Origin: Pirellulaceae bacterium
Lineage (GTDB): Bacteria; Planctomycetota; Planctomycetia; Pirellulales; Pirellulaceae
Assembly: GCA_023382975.1 (NCBI GenBank)
Contig: JAHDXO010000020.1
Coordinates: forward strand, 62,001-126,000
Direction of reading: 5' to 3'
DNA length: 64,000 nt
In this document: positions 9,316-16,988 of the stretch, piece by piece
How positions within the stretch are numbered: the first letter of the stretch is position 1
Layout: each line of letters starts with the position of its first letter
The notes under the pieces: generated by a model
The model's input: only the letters and a program-made list of their open reading frames with translations
Told to the model about the DNA's origin: nothing
Databases searched by the model: none
Translations under genes and position numbers: made by a program

Positions 9316-11050
9316 GTGTCTGGCCTTGTGCGAGTTCGGAGAAAACTTCGATTCGTCCCAGGGGCCATTTTACCGTGACATCGACGGGGCTGTCATCGAC
9401 CGCGGGAAACAGAATCCGTGGGTCGAAGTACGACGCATAGCCGCCGCCACCGCGGACCCAGTGGTGAATTGTCCGGTCGCCGTACATGGCCGACACCTTG
9501 GCTCCGACTGCGTCGCGATTCGATTCGACACCCCGCAGCAGCACTCGCACCCAGTGTTTCGCTGGCTGCCGGTTCCGCAAGACGACCACCGGGTCGTTCT
9601 GATGCGAAATCACCAAGTCCAGGCCACCGTCGTTGTCCAAGTCTCCGACCGCCGCGCCGCGTCCAACATGCGTAACACTGAAATACGGGCCGCCCTGGTC
9701 CGATACCTCGACAAATCGCTGGCCGGCATCGTTGCGGAACAGTTGCGGCGGCTGGTAGTACGGACTATCCAACCGTTCATAAGCGACGTGCCCGTTGGCT
9801 ACAAACAGATCTGCCCAGCCATCACTGTCGAAATCAGCGAAACCGGTTCCGAACCCGACCCACGTCCGCGAAATACCGAACATGCCGGTGACGCTGCCCA
9901 CGCCGATGAACCCCATCTGATCGACGTTTCGCATCAGCGAGTTGTCTTGGTTCGAGTAGTTCGTGTACCAGATGTCGATCCGTCCGTCGCCGTCGAAATC
10001 CCCGATGTCCACGCCCATCGATCCCTGCCGCTCGCCGTGGTCCGAGAAGGCGACGCCGGCCATCAGCCCGACGGACTCCAGCGGAAACTTCGGCCCACCC
10101 CGATATAGATGGTTCTCCTGGACATCGTTGGCCACGTAGATATCCATCCAACCGTCCTCGTCCATGTCCGCGGCCACGACGCCAAGGGCTCGCGCGCGAG
10201 GTTCGAGCCCCGCTCGATCCGTGACGTCCTCGAAGGTTCCGTCGCCCTTATTGCGCCACAGATAGTCGCGTGCCCCCGGGAACATCGAAGGTCCGCAGAT
10301 GTCCCGCAGTTGTTGATCGTTCATGCACCGCCGCCGATGATCGGGGAGCCAATCGCAATAAGTAATCACATACAAATCCAACCAGCCATCGTTGTCGATG
10401 TCCACCCAAGCGCCGGTCACACCCCACCGTTCGATGTTCAGCCCGGCCGACTCGGTCACGTCTTCGAAAGCGCCCTGCTGATTGTTGCGGAATAACTGGC
10501 ACCCCTGAAAACCAGCGACGAACAGATCCGGCCAGCCATCGCGATCGAAGTCGCCGACCGTCACGCCGTGAGAGTAGAATCCCCCGCCCGCCACCCCGGC
10601 TTGGGCGGTTACATCCCGAAAACGTCCGTGGCCTTCGTTGCGGTACAGGACCGAGGGCAAGCCAGAGATCTCGATCGGGGGCCCCTGCAACTGACCGCCG
10701 CCCGTGAAGAACAGATCCAACAGACCATCGCGGTCGTAGTCGAACATGGCCACGCCGCCGCCCAGATTCTCCAGCAGTTGGTAGAAACCCGCCTCTTGGC
10801 CATCGCGGTACGTGAAGTCGATACCGGCCGCGGCCGAAACGTCCTCGAACCAGTCGTCCGGATGCGGCTCGCGCGGCTCCCGCGGCGGCTTGTTGAAGAA
10901 AGGGATGCGAGCTTTTCGCGGTTCGTCCTGCGGTGCCTCGGCCGCTGGTAGCTGGTCGGGCTTTTCGGCCGCGTCGTCGACCGCAGCCTCACGCGAGGGC
11001 CCCCCGCACGCGGTCAGCAGGAGGGCGCACAGAAAAACGTACTGCTTCAT
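9281..11050 (-). CDS. CRTAC1-type FG-GAP/VCBS repeat lipoprotein with ASPIC/UnbV domain
   Basis: A 589-residue secreted lipoprotein: the N-terminus MKQYVFLCALLLTACGG is a lipoprotein signal with the lipidated cysteine in LTAC. The body is a beta-propeller of FG-GAP/VCBS repeats with many calcium-loop motifs of the DxDxDG type (FDYDRDGLLDLFF, VDIDNDGWLDLYV, GDFDGDGRIDIWY). The C-terminal roughly 80 residues (KHWVRVLLRGVESNRDAVGAKV) match the ASPIC/UnbV domain that defines CRTAC1-like proteins. The role is probably cell-surface adhesion or ligand binding; no catalytic residues are apparent. It is the upstream gene of a two-gene unit with the TPR protein. Confidence 0.87.
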   Translation of the reverse strand: MKQYVFLCALLLTACGGPSREAAVDDAAEKPDQLPAAEAPQDEPRKARIPFFNKPPREPREPHPDDWFEDVSAAAGIDFTYRDGQEAGFYQLLENLGGGVAMFDYDRDGLLDLFFTGGGQLQGPPIEISGLPSVLYRNEGHGRFRDVTAQAGVAGGGFYSHGVTVGDFDRDGWPDLFVAGFQGCQLFRNNQQGAFEDVTESAGLNIERWGVTGAWVDIDNDGWLDLYVITYCDWLPDHRRRCMNDQQLRDICGPSMFPGARDYLWRNKGDGTFEDVTDRAGLEPRARALGVVAADMDEDGWMDIYVANDVQENHLYRGGPKFPLESVGLMAGVAFSDHGERQGSMGVDIGDFDGDGRIDIWYTNYSNQDNSLMRNVDQMGFIGVGSVTGMFGISRTWVGFGTGFADFDSDGWADLFVANGHVAYERLDSPYYQPPQLFRNDAGQRFVEVSDQGGPYFSVTHVGRGAAVGDLDNDGGLDLVISHQNDPVVVLRNRQPAKHWVRVLLRGVESNRDAVGAKVSAMYGDRTIHHWVRGGGGYASYFDPRILFPAVDDSPVDVTVKWPLGRIEVFSELAQGQTHELVEGMGRRP

Positions 11051-11063
11051 GAATCAACCGTAG

Positions 11064-11220
11064 CACAGGCTGCCAGCCTGTGAACAACGAGAGAATTCGA
11101 GGGAAAACCTTCGGTCGGTGGTTTCGGCGGGGGCGGAAGCCCGCGCCGATTTCGTTGGAGTTCACGCTTCAGCGTGTTGCGCGCGAAAGGAGTGAAGAAC
11201 ACGCTGAAGCGTGAACTCCA
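11064..11220 (+). repeat. Cluster of three REP-like palindromes
   Basis: Three palindromes follow one another in the gap between two minus-strand genes. The first is CACAGGCTG-C-CAGCCTGTG (11064-11082). The second is GGCGGGGGC-ggaa-GCCCGCGCC (11126-11147, one mismatch). The third is a perfect 23-base inverted repeat, arms 11156-11178 and 11198-11220, separated by 19 bases; its core is GGAGTTCACGCTTCAGCGTG. A decayed copy of the third lies at 16905-16963. They look like dispersed intergenic elements rather than a gene. Confidence 0.75.
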
Positions 11221-11254
11221 GCGCATACACGCCGAAGCGTACAGCACTCGGCCT

Positions 11255-11674
11255 CTAACCCTCGGCGCCGCCGGCGGGCGGATCGAGTTCAAAATCGTAG
11301 GTGCCGCCCGGCACCGTGACTTCGATCGGAGTGGTAGTCGGGTTCACATACTTGGAATCGATCACCTGCCGTACCGGTTCACCCGGGTTGTCGTAGCCGC
11401 CGCCGATCTCGGTGCTCAGGAAGATCACTTTGTATGTTCCTGGCGCGGCGCCGTCCCCTTGGCCGGTACTGGACAGCGTGTACCTGCCGTCCTGTCCGAT
11501 CGCGCCGGACGCAGTATTCGCAGCCGAGATGAATTGCACGTTCCCTTGCTTCAGAACCTCTCCGCCCTTGACCCGAACCGTGCCACTGACCGAATGGCCC
11601 TTGCCGCCGCAACCCGGCAGAACACCAAGCATCAACACAACCGACGCCAACACCAACCCACGCCTCCACATCAT
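11255..11674 (-). CDS. Small lipoprotein, carboxypeptidase-regulatory-like (planctomycete type)
   Basis: A 139-residue lipoprotein with signal MMWRRGLVLASVVLMLGVLPGCGG (lipobox LPGC) and a single Ig-like beta-sandwich of the carboxypeptidase-regulatory-like kind: VSGTVRVKGGEVLKQGNVQF, then GRYTLSS, PGTYKVIFLS and a C-terminal TYDFELDPP strand. The function is not known; these proteins are typically encoded beside DUF1559 genes, as here. Two adjacent ATG codons are possible starts, with GGAGGA just upstream suiting either. The gene lies 129 bases downstream of the DUF1559 gene, and a terminator hairpin sits in that gap, so its expression may be partly independent. A second protein of the same type is at 15459-15887. 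Confidence 0.8.
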   Translation of the reverse strand: MMWRRGLVLASVVLMLGVLPGCGGKGHSVSGTVRVKGGEVLKQGNVQFISAANTASGAIGQDGRYTLSSTGQGDGAAPGTYKVIFLSTEIGGGYDNPGEPVRQVIDSKYVNPTTTPIEVTVPGGTYDFELDPPAGGAEG

Positions 11675-11701
11675 CGCATCCTCCGATCTTCCATTCCTGC
11701 C

Positions 11702-11732
11702 AAAAAGAAACAGGGTGGACTTCAGTCCACCC
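11702..11732 (-). terminator. Terminator hairpin after the DUF1559 gene
   Basis: On the minus strand GGGTGGACT-GA-AGTCCACCC (11713-11732) forms a nine-pair hairpin followed by TGTTTCTTTTT, the form of an intrinsic terminator. It sits about 70 bases past the stop of the DUF1559 gene and before the lipoprotein gene, so it may reduce rather than abolish readthrough. The hairpin itself resembles a short palindrome repeated in planctomycete genomes. Confidence 0.55.
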
Positions 11733-11803
11733 CAATGAAAACCAAACCGAGTCTGCCACCTTGCGTCCCAATTCGGGCCGTGGGCACCCTCACCGCATAC
11801 GGA

Positions 11804-12850
11804 CTACCTGGAAGGCAGATTGGCGACGCGACCGTCCATCGCGTGCACCAAATCCCGAAACACTTCGACGTTCATGTCGGGGCTGACGCCGACCACCGCA
11901 CCATCACCCATCAGAAACTGGATTGTGCCAGGATGCCAAGCCCCAAACGCAAGCGCGCGAGCCGCCCAGTCGCCAACCCCTTCGAACTGTCCACTCGGTG
12001 ACAGCGGGATATCGACTCGCACTTGACGGGCCACCGTGTACTCGCGCCAACTGCCTGCCCACCAGTAGATGTTTCCATCCACTCGTTTATTGTCGCAGCA
12101 GTTGCGTGACATTTCCAAAGCCGTAACATGCTTCTCGCCGACCACGATCACGTTGCTAGTGCCATCCACAAACCGGGCAAATGTATCGCGGGGCCGCCAA
12201 CTCTTCATTCTCTGCGAAGCGTCGGGCACTAGGTTTTGCGGGTCATTGGTATCGCGGATCGCGGTACGAATGGCACTGGCGATCCTGTTGTCTTGGTCCA
12301 TGTTGTGAATATTCCACCAATCATCTCGACCGCTCAAATCCAAACCGGTCTTAGTAAGGTTCGCTCCGTTGTCGTACCATACAGCCACGGCATAATCTCC
12401 ACGCGGGCCTTGCATCGCGCCCAATGTATTCAGGCCGTTGGCGGCAGTCCGCCGAGACGGGCAGAAGTAACCTGGAATCACCGCTTCCCGAGTCGTGAGA
12501 ACGCCATGATTGTTCAGGTTGTTATCGAGCATATCTGTCTGCGTGTCCGTGAAACTGATCGCGTTCCAAACCGCCTGCTGTTCGATGTACGGCAGGATCA
12601 CCGCCCAGAAACTCGGCCGATGCCGTCCCAATAGCAACGGGGGCAAGCCCTTCTGGGCGTCATGGAAGTTGTGAACTGCCAGCCCGATCTGCTTCAGGTT
12701 GTTGGAGCATTGCGAGCGACGAGCCGCCTCGCGCGCGGCTTGAATCGCCGGCAGCAGCAAGGCCACCAGAATCCCGATGATGGCGATCACCACGAGCAAT
12801 TCCACGAGTGTAAACCCGCGGCGCCACCGCCGCACCATTGTTTTGGACAT
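11804..12850 (-). CDS. DUF1559 protein with type IV pilin-like N-terminus
   Basis: A 348-residue planctomycete DUF1559 protein. The N-terminus has the prepilin/pseudopilin signature GFTLVELLVVIAIIGILVAL after a short basic leader, followed by the family-typical AAREAARRSQCSNNLKQIGL. The C-terminus has the family ending with FLMGDGAV, then VSPDMNVEVFRDLVHAMDG. The start at MSKTMVRRW is chosen for its GAAGGA ribosome site at 12858-12863; an earlier in-frame start would spoil the prepilin leader. The protein is probably processed by a prepilin peptidase and located at the cell envelope. The exact role of the family is unknown. A promoter and a UTR hairpin lie upstream. Confidence 0.9.
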   Translation of the reverse strand: MSKTMVRRWRRGFTLVELLVVIAIIGILVALLLPAIQAAREAARRSQCSNNLKQIGLAVHNFHDAQKGLPPLLLGRHRPSFWAVILPYIEQQAVWNAISFTDTQTDMLDNNLNNHGVLTTREAVIPGYFCPSRRTAANGLNTLGAMQGPRGDYAVAVWYDNGANLTKTGLDLSGRDDWWNIHNMDQDNRIASAIRTAIRDTNDPQNLVPDASQRMKSWRPRDTFARFVDGTSNVIVVGEKHVTALEMSRNCCDNKRVDGNIYWWAGSWREYTVARQVRVDIPLSPSGQFEGVGDWAARALAFGAWHPGTIQFLMGDGAVVGVSPDMNVEVFRDLVHAMDGRVANLPSR

Positions 12851-12937
12851 CGATGGTTCCTTCGAAAAAAAGATAGACGAGAACACAAACGGACAACCAT
12901 GTGCTATCGGCACAAGACGCTGTGCCTATTTTTCATC

Positions 12938-12966
12938 AAGATAAATCTGCGGAAAAACCTAGTCAA
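12938..12966 (-). promoter_or_regulatory. Sigma70-type promoter of the DUF1559 gene
   Basis: On the minus strand TTGACT (12961-12966) and TATCTT (12938-12943) are separated by 17 bases. The predicted transcript would begin about 80 bases before the DUF1559 start codon. Its leader contains a perfect six-pair hairpin, GGCACA-gcgtct-TGTGCC (12909-12926). The identification is by consensus only. Confidence 0.5.
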
Positions 12967-13147
12967 TCGGCAAAATTCGAAAAAAAACAACCAGGCAACC
13001 TATTTAGTGGGCAATCGTGGAGGGAATCCACTTCTTCTTGTCCTTACTCGTGCAAATCGGAGCCTTCTTTAGTGTACCATGACGCATCGCGGTATCTCGC
13101 CGCTTTCCTCCTTCCTGGTCGAGACTGCACGGTGGAATGGCAGCGGA

Positions 13148-13258
13148 ATGTTCGAACAATTGGACGATGTCGCTTGTACGGTCTGTGGCTGTGTGTGCGA
13201 CGATCTGCGGATGACGGTGGTGGAAGGGCAGATGACCGAATCTAAGTCGTCCAAATAG
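13148..13258 (+). pseudogene. Broken N-terminal copy of the FwdB/FhcB gene (36 codons)
   Basis: A short open frame from ATG 13148 to TAG 13258. Its residues 6-29 copy the metal-binding N-terminus of the downstream gene: DDVACTVCGCVCDDLRMTVV, then EGQ instead of DGQ. After that it runs into unrelated sequence (MTESKSSK). The nucleotide match to the intact gene is 71 of 73 bases (13160-13232 against 13950-14022, constant offset 790). It keeps frame and start, so a 36-residue cysteine-rich peptide could be made, but it looks like the old 5' end of the gene left behind when the toxin-antitoxin segment arrived. The rest of the 12967-13366 gap shows no other gene. Confidence 0.75.
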
Positions 13259-13366
13259 TAGTTGACCGCCAAGTCGATAATGGTTATTTCGATTGGTTCG
13301 CTTGATTGCGGGTGTTTCAAACAGGCGGTACATTGACCTCGTGCCATCCACGAAAGGTAGCCGATC

Positions 13367-13600
13367 ATGACGATGACCGTAGAGAGCATCAAGCGTCAAC
13401 TTCTCGCGCTTCCAGCCTCGGATCGGGCCGAGTTGGCCCATTTTCTTCTTCATTCCTTGAGCGACGCGGACGAGACGGACGAGGAATCCGCGTGGGACTC
13501 AGAACTATCCCGCCGGTTGGAAGAGATCGAAAACAAGGTCGAATTCGGCGAACCGGCCGAAGTAGTCTTCGAAGAGCTGAGGGCTAGGTACGCAACATGA
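13367..13600 (+). CDS. Antitoxin, addiction-module component family
   Basis: A 77-residue acidic protein of the short addiction-module antitoxin family (Unstab_antitox type). The N-terminal helix MTVESIKRQLLALPASDRAE is followed by LAHFLLHSL and an acidic linker, then an amphipathic C-terminal helix (SRRLEEIENKVEFGE, PAEVVFEELRARY) that would wrap the toxin. It has a good AAAGG site at 13353-13357. Its stop overlaps the toxin start as ATGA, the usual antitoxin-first arrangement. It should bind and neutralise the adjacent ParE/RelE-type toxin. It lies between two copies of the fwdB 5' end. Confidence 0.85.
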   Translation: MTMTVESIKRQLLALPASDRAELAHFLLHSLSDADETDEESAWDSELSRRLEEIENKVEFGEPAEVVFEELRARYAT

Positions 13601-13899
13601 AAAGCGTCCGATTCCATCGCTTGGCCTGTGCGGAATTGGACGAAGCAGTTGGCTACTACGAGCGGTGCCGTCCTGGCCTGGGAATCGATTTTCAGGCCGA
13701 GGTCGAACATGTTATCGGACGAATCAAGAACAATCCCGCGAGCGGTGCGTTGTATCGGAATTCCCAAGTTCGAGCCTGTATCTTGCGACGTTTCCCCTAC
13801 GTGATTTATCACAAGGAAATTGCTGACGCAGTCTGGGTACTTGCTGTCGCTCACGGAAAGCGGAGACCAAGCTATTGGGCAAGACGACGGGTCGAATGA
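13597..13899 (+). CDS. RelE/ParE-family toxin
   Basis: A 100-residue basic protein of the RelE/ParE superfamily. Family features are the opening KSVRFHRLACAELDEAVGYY, then the middle VEHVIGRIKNNPASGALY and the C-terminal strands RRFPYVIYHKEIADAVWVLA followed by VAHGKRRPSYW. The C-terminal VAHGKRxPxYW pattern is common in ParE-like gyrase toxins, but RelE-like mRNA cleavage cannot be excluded by eye. Its start overlaps the antitoxin stop (ATGA). Its own TGA stop (13897-13899) overlaps an ATG (13896) in frame with the FwdB/FhcB gene, so the C1 gene may now be translationally coupled to the toxin. Confidence 0.85.
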   Translation: MKSVRFHRLACAELDEAVGYYERCRPGLGIDFQAEVEHVIGRIKNNPASGALYRNSQVRACILRRFPYVIYHKEIADAVWVLAVAHGKRRPSYWARRRVE

Positions 13900-15215
13900 G
13901 CCAAAGTAGCATGAGTTGCCTGACCAACGTTTGCACCGACTCAGCATTGTTCGACGATGTCGCTTGTACGGTCTGTGGCTGTGTGTGCGACGATCTGCGG
14001 ATGACGGTGGTGGATGGGCAGATTGTGGACGTCCGGGGTGCGTGCCGTCTCTCGGAATCGTGGTTTCTGCAACAGGATTCGCGCCGACCTCCGGTGGCCG
14101 AAATCGATGGTCAAGCGGTGTCGTTCGAATCCGCGGTGAAACGCAGCGCGGAGATTCTGGCTGCCGCTCGTTGGCCGCTCATCTATGGGCTGTCGCGCAG
14201 CAGCACGCCGGGTCAGCGTGCGGCCGTGCGATTGGCCGATCGTTTGCAGACCAACATCGATACGACGGCTTCGCTCTGTCACGCCCCGTCGATCATGGCG
14301 ATCCAGGAGGTGGGCGAGTCGACCTGTACGCTGGGCGAAATCAAGAATCGGGCCGATTTGGTGATCTTCTGGGGCGTCGATCCGGTGCGCAGCCACCCGC
14401 GGCACCTGGAACGGTATTCGGGAGACGCGCCGGGGTTGTTTGTCCCCCGAGGCCGAAAGGACCGAACGATCGTGGTGATCGACGTCGCGCCGACGGACAG
14501 CAGCCGCCTGGCCGACGTGTTCATGCCGATCGAGCCAAACCGCGACTTCGAGGCCATCTGGGCCTTGCGTTGTCTGTTGCGCGGGATTCCCGTTGACGAT
14601 GGCAGTCGGTTGGGAATGCCGCTGGCCGATTTGGTCGAACTGGCGGAGCGGATGAAGTGCTGTCGTTGCGGGGTGGTGTTCTTTGGGCTGGGACTGGCCC
14701 GCACTGGTTCGGGCCACCGCAACGTCGAAGCGCTGTTGCGGCTGGTCGCCGACTTGAATGCCCACACCCGCTTCCACGCCCGGCGGATGCGGATTCCCGG
14801 CGATGTGAGCGGGGCGGATAACGTCCTGTGCTGGCAGAGCGGGTTCCCGTTCAGCGTCAACTTGAGCCGCGGATATCCGCGCTACAACCCCGACGAATAC
14901 TCGGCCGCCCAGATGCTCGAGCGCGGCGAGGTGGACGCGTGCCTGCTGGTCGGCAGCGAATCGGTGTCGCAGATGCCACCCCGCGCTGTGGCTCATTTGC
15001 GTTCGATTCCCACGATCATCCTGGACCACCCGACCGTCGAGTCAGCCATCGCGCCCACCGTGCGTGTTACGACGGCCGTGTACGGCATTCATCTGCCAGG
15101 GACCGCGTATCGCATGGACGAAGTCCCCATCCCGTTGCGGCCGATTCTGCCGCCGAAGTACCCGAGCGACGCCGACGTGTTGGAGAGCATTGGAAGGGCG
15201 ACGAGTGAATCGTGA
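13896..15215 (+). CDS. Formylmethanofuran dehydrogenase subunit B / FhcB-like protein
   Basis: A 439-residue protein of the FwdB/FmdB family, homologous to FhcB of the formyltransferase/hydrolase complex that works in tetrahydromethanopterin-linked formaldehyde oxidation in planctomycetes and methylotrophs. The N-terminus has the clustered cysteines CTVCGCVCDD. The LCHAPS motif with C128 matches the Cys region that holds the metal cofactor in true FwdB. LGEIKNRADLVIFWGVDPVRS and HPRH follow. The start at 13896 is preferred because its ATGA overlaps the toxin stop; 13875 and 13911 are alternatives. No other fhc/fwd subunit or methanopterin gene is in the window. Whether it is a catalytic FwdB or a structural FhcB is undecided. 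Confidence 0.8.
   Translation: MSQSSMSCLTNVCTDSALFDDVACTVCGCVCDDLRMTVVDGQIVDVRGACRLSESWFLQQDSRRPPVAEIDGQAVSFESAVKRSAEILAAARWPLIYGLSRSSTPGQRAAVRLADRLQTNIDTTASLCHAPSIMAIQEVGESTCTLGEIKNRADLVIFWGVDPVRSHPRHLERYSGDAPGLFVPRGRKDRTIVVIDVAPTDSSRLADVFMPIEPNRDFEAIWALRCLLRGIPVDDGSRLGMPLADLVELAERMKCCRCGVVFFGLGLARTGSGHRNVEALLRLVADLNAHTRFHARRMRIPGDVSGADNVLCWQSGFPFSVNLSRGYPRYNPDEYSAAQMLERGEVDACLLVGSESVSQMPPRAVAHLRSIPTIILDHPTVESAIAPTVRVTTAVYGIHLPGTAYRMDEVPIPLRPILPPKYPSDADVLESIGRATSES
13950..14022 (+). repeat. Direct repeat, right copy (left copy 13160-13232)
   Basis: Seventy-three bases at the 5' end of the FwdB/FhcB coding region are repeated at 13160-13232 in the same orientation with two mismatches (13162/13952 and 13225/14015). 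The 717 bases between the copies contain the toxin-antitoxin pair. The arrangement suggests insertion with duplication of the target gene's 5' end, and would allow excision by recombination between the copies. Confidence 0.85.
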
Positions 15216-15458
15216 GGAGTCCGAGCTCTCGCTCTTTCGGCTATGGGGAAGCTCGCGATTTGTCCAAGTACGCTCGAGGAAAGATCCGTCAAGACGAAGC
15301 CCCGAAACATTTTGCCGCGTCCGGTGTTGAAGTTTCGGTGCGTTTTCTGCCGGAATTCACTCCTTGCTGAAACCCCTGCCCAATTTCCGCTGCAAATTCT
15401 CCCCCAAGAATTGCTGGTGCGACCAAATACTTCGCTTGAATCCTCGAAAGGGACAACC

Positions 15459-15887
15459 ATGAATCAATGGCTGCAGTTTGCGGCAAGGTCGGCCTGCTGG
15501 CCGATCGTTTTGCTGGCCGTTTCCATGACTGGCTGTGGCGCGTCCGATGGCGTCGACCGGGCCTCTGTGAGCGGCACCGTGACGCTCGACGGTCAACCGG
15601 TGGGGGAAGGCAGCATTGTCTTCACGCCGACCGCGGGCACGACGGGTCCGATGTGCTTCGTGCCCATCGCCAACGGAGCGTACTCGATCGCGGCCGGGGA
15701 TCGCGGTCCGGTGGTGGGCAAGCACAAGGTTGAAATCGAAGGCTATCGCGACACGGGCACGGTCGACGATGGCGGGGCAGCGCTCAAAGATCAAATCGTT
15801 CCCGCCAAATACAACAGACAGACTACCCTCGTCGTCGAAGTAGCCAAAGGCAGTAATACCCATAATTTCGAACTGGTGTCCGAATAG
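15459..15887 (+). CDS. Small lipoprotein, carboxypeptidase-regulatory-like (planctomycete type)
   Basis: A 142-residue lipoprotein. The start at MNQWLQFAARSACW is set by GAAAGGGA at 15446-15453 and gives a proper lipoprotein signal ending in MTGCGAS; earlier in-frame starts have no signal. The mature part is a single beta-sandwich domain: VSGTVTLDGQPVGEGSIVFT, then NGAYSIA, GKHKVEIEGYR, NRQTTLVVEV and a final NTHNFELVS strand. It lies 37 bases before a DUF1559 gene on the same strand, the reverse order of the 11255-12850 pair. The function is unknown. The preceding gap (15216-15458) shows no gene. Confidence 0.82.
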   Translation: MNQWLQFAARSACWPIVLLAVSMTGCGASDGVDRASVSGTVTLDGQPVGEGSIVFTPTAGTTGPMCFVPIANGAYSIAAGDRGPVVGKHKVEIEGYRDTGTVDDGGAALKDQIVPAKYNRQTTLVVEVAKGSNTHNFELVSE

Positions 15888-15924
15888 TCCCTGATCCGTC
15901 CCCTGACAGGAAGAGAACGAGAAG

Positions 15925-16875
15925 ATGTCACGAAAATCCGCCTTTACGCTGGTCGAATTGCTGGTGGTCATCGCCATCATCGGCATCCTTGTCGCGTTGC
16001 TTCTGCCGGCCATTCAGGCTGCTCGCGAAGCCGCTCGCCGCACGCAGTGCGGCAACAATCTGAAGCAACTCGGCGTGGCGTTGCATAACTACCACGACAC
16101 GTATCGCGTGCTGCCCCCTGCGGGGATCGGCTCGGTCAATAACGGCAACGGCATTGTGGCCGATACCACGATCGATGACGACATCGGCAATGATCGCGGG
16201 GTCTATATCAACTATCTGGGACTGTTGCTGCCGTTCGTCGAGCAACAAGCGCTTTACGACCAGATCGTGTACGCCAACAATGCGAGCATGAACACCAACC
16301 GGGATGTATGGGTCCAGTTCCTGCCCGCCTATGTATGCCCGTCAGACGCTTTTGCGGGCAAGTCGTACCGGTTCACCGGGCGAGGTTCAACCATGGCTCG
16401 CGGCACCTACGCCGCCGTGGGGTCGGATGACACGCTGGAGCAGAGTGCGTTTTGGAGAACCAAGTGGGAGTCTCTGCCTGCCCGGAACCGCGGGGTCATG
16501 GGGGTGGCCGGCGCGGCCAGGTTTGCATCGATTATCGATGGCCAGTCGAATGTCTTGGCGGTGATCGAAGTGAACGCAGCGATCGCGGCCAACGATGCGC
16601 GCGGAATCTGGGCATACGCCCCTGGGGCCACCGTCATCGGCCGGGGAGGAATCAACGTCGGTCAAGACGGTTTTCAGGACTGCACCAACGAAATCCTGAT
16701 GCCCTGCCTGAACTCGTCCGGCAACCGCAACTTCGTTTCGCGCAGCTATCATCCGGGCGGTGTCCAGTCCGTGCTGGGCGATGCCTCGGTTCGTTTCATC
16801 AACGAGAGTATCGACCAGTCGGTCTACAATTGGCTGCGGGCGATCGCCGACAGCAACAGCTTGCCGGCCTTCTGA
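15925..16875 (+). CDS. DUF1559 protein with type IV pilin-like N-terminus
   Basis: A 316-residue DUF1559 protein. The basic leader MSRKSA is followed by the prepilin-type FTLVELLVVIAIIGILVALL and the family motif AAREAARRTQCGNNLKQLGV. It ends with the expected RSYHPGGVQSVLGDASVRFI and a short tail. AGGAAGAGAACGAGAAG upstream provides the ribosome site. It is probably anchored in the envelope after prepilin-peptidase processing. It is co-directional with, and close to, the lipoprotein gene before it. The two DUF1559 proteins of the window share the N-terminal third but differ in the middle. Confidence 0.9.
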   Translation: MSRKSAFTLVELLVVIAIIGILVALLLPAIQAAREAARRTQCGNNLKQLGVALHNYHDTYRVLPPAGIGSVNNGNGIVADTTIDDDIGNDRGVYINYLGLLLPFVEQQALYDQIVYANNASMNTNRDVWVQFLPAYVCPSDAFAGKSYRFTGRGSTMARGTYAAVGSDDTLEQSAFWRTKWESLPARNRGVMGVAGAARFASIIDGQSNVLAVIEVNAAIAANDARGIWAYAPGATVIGRGGINVGQDGFQDCTNEILMPCLNSSGNRNFVSRSYHPGGVQSVLGDASVRFINESIDQSVYNWLRAIADSNSLPAF

Positions 16876-16904
16876 TCGAGCATCGCGATAGAAGTCGCAA
16901 TCGC

Positions 16905-16963
16905 TGGAGTGCATGCTTCAGCGCGAGGCAGACGGGGAAACACACGCGGAAGCGTGAACTCCA
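16905..16963 (+). repeat. Decayed copy of the 23-base palindrome
   Basis: TGGAGTGCATGCTTCAGCGCG (16905-16925) and ACACGCGGAAGCGTGAACTCCA (about 16942-16963) are imperfect inverted repeats of each other. They match the perfect palindrome at 11156-11220 with several substitutions. The element lies in the 113-base gap between the convergent DUF1559 and Gfo/Idh genes. Confidence 0.6.
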
Positions 16964-16988
16964 ACGCGGACACACCTTGCTCCGCGAC

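Noticed and set aside
14995..15012. tRNA T-loop-like GTTCGATTCC
   Set aside because: It lies within the FwdB/FhcB coding region and has no flanking cloverleaf or acceptor stem.
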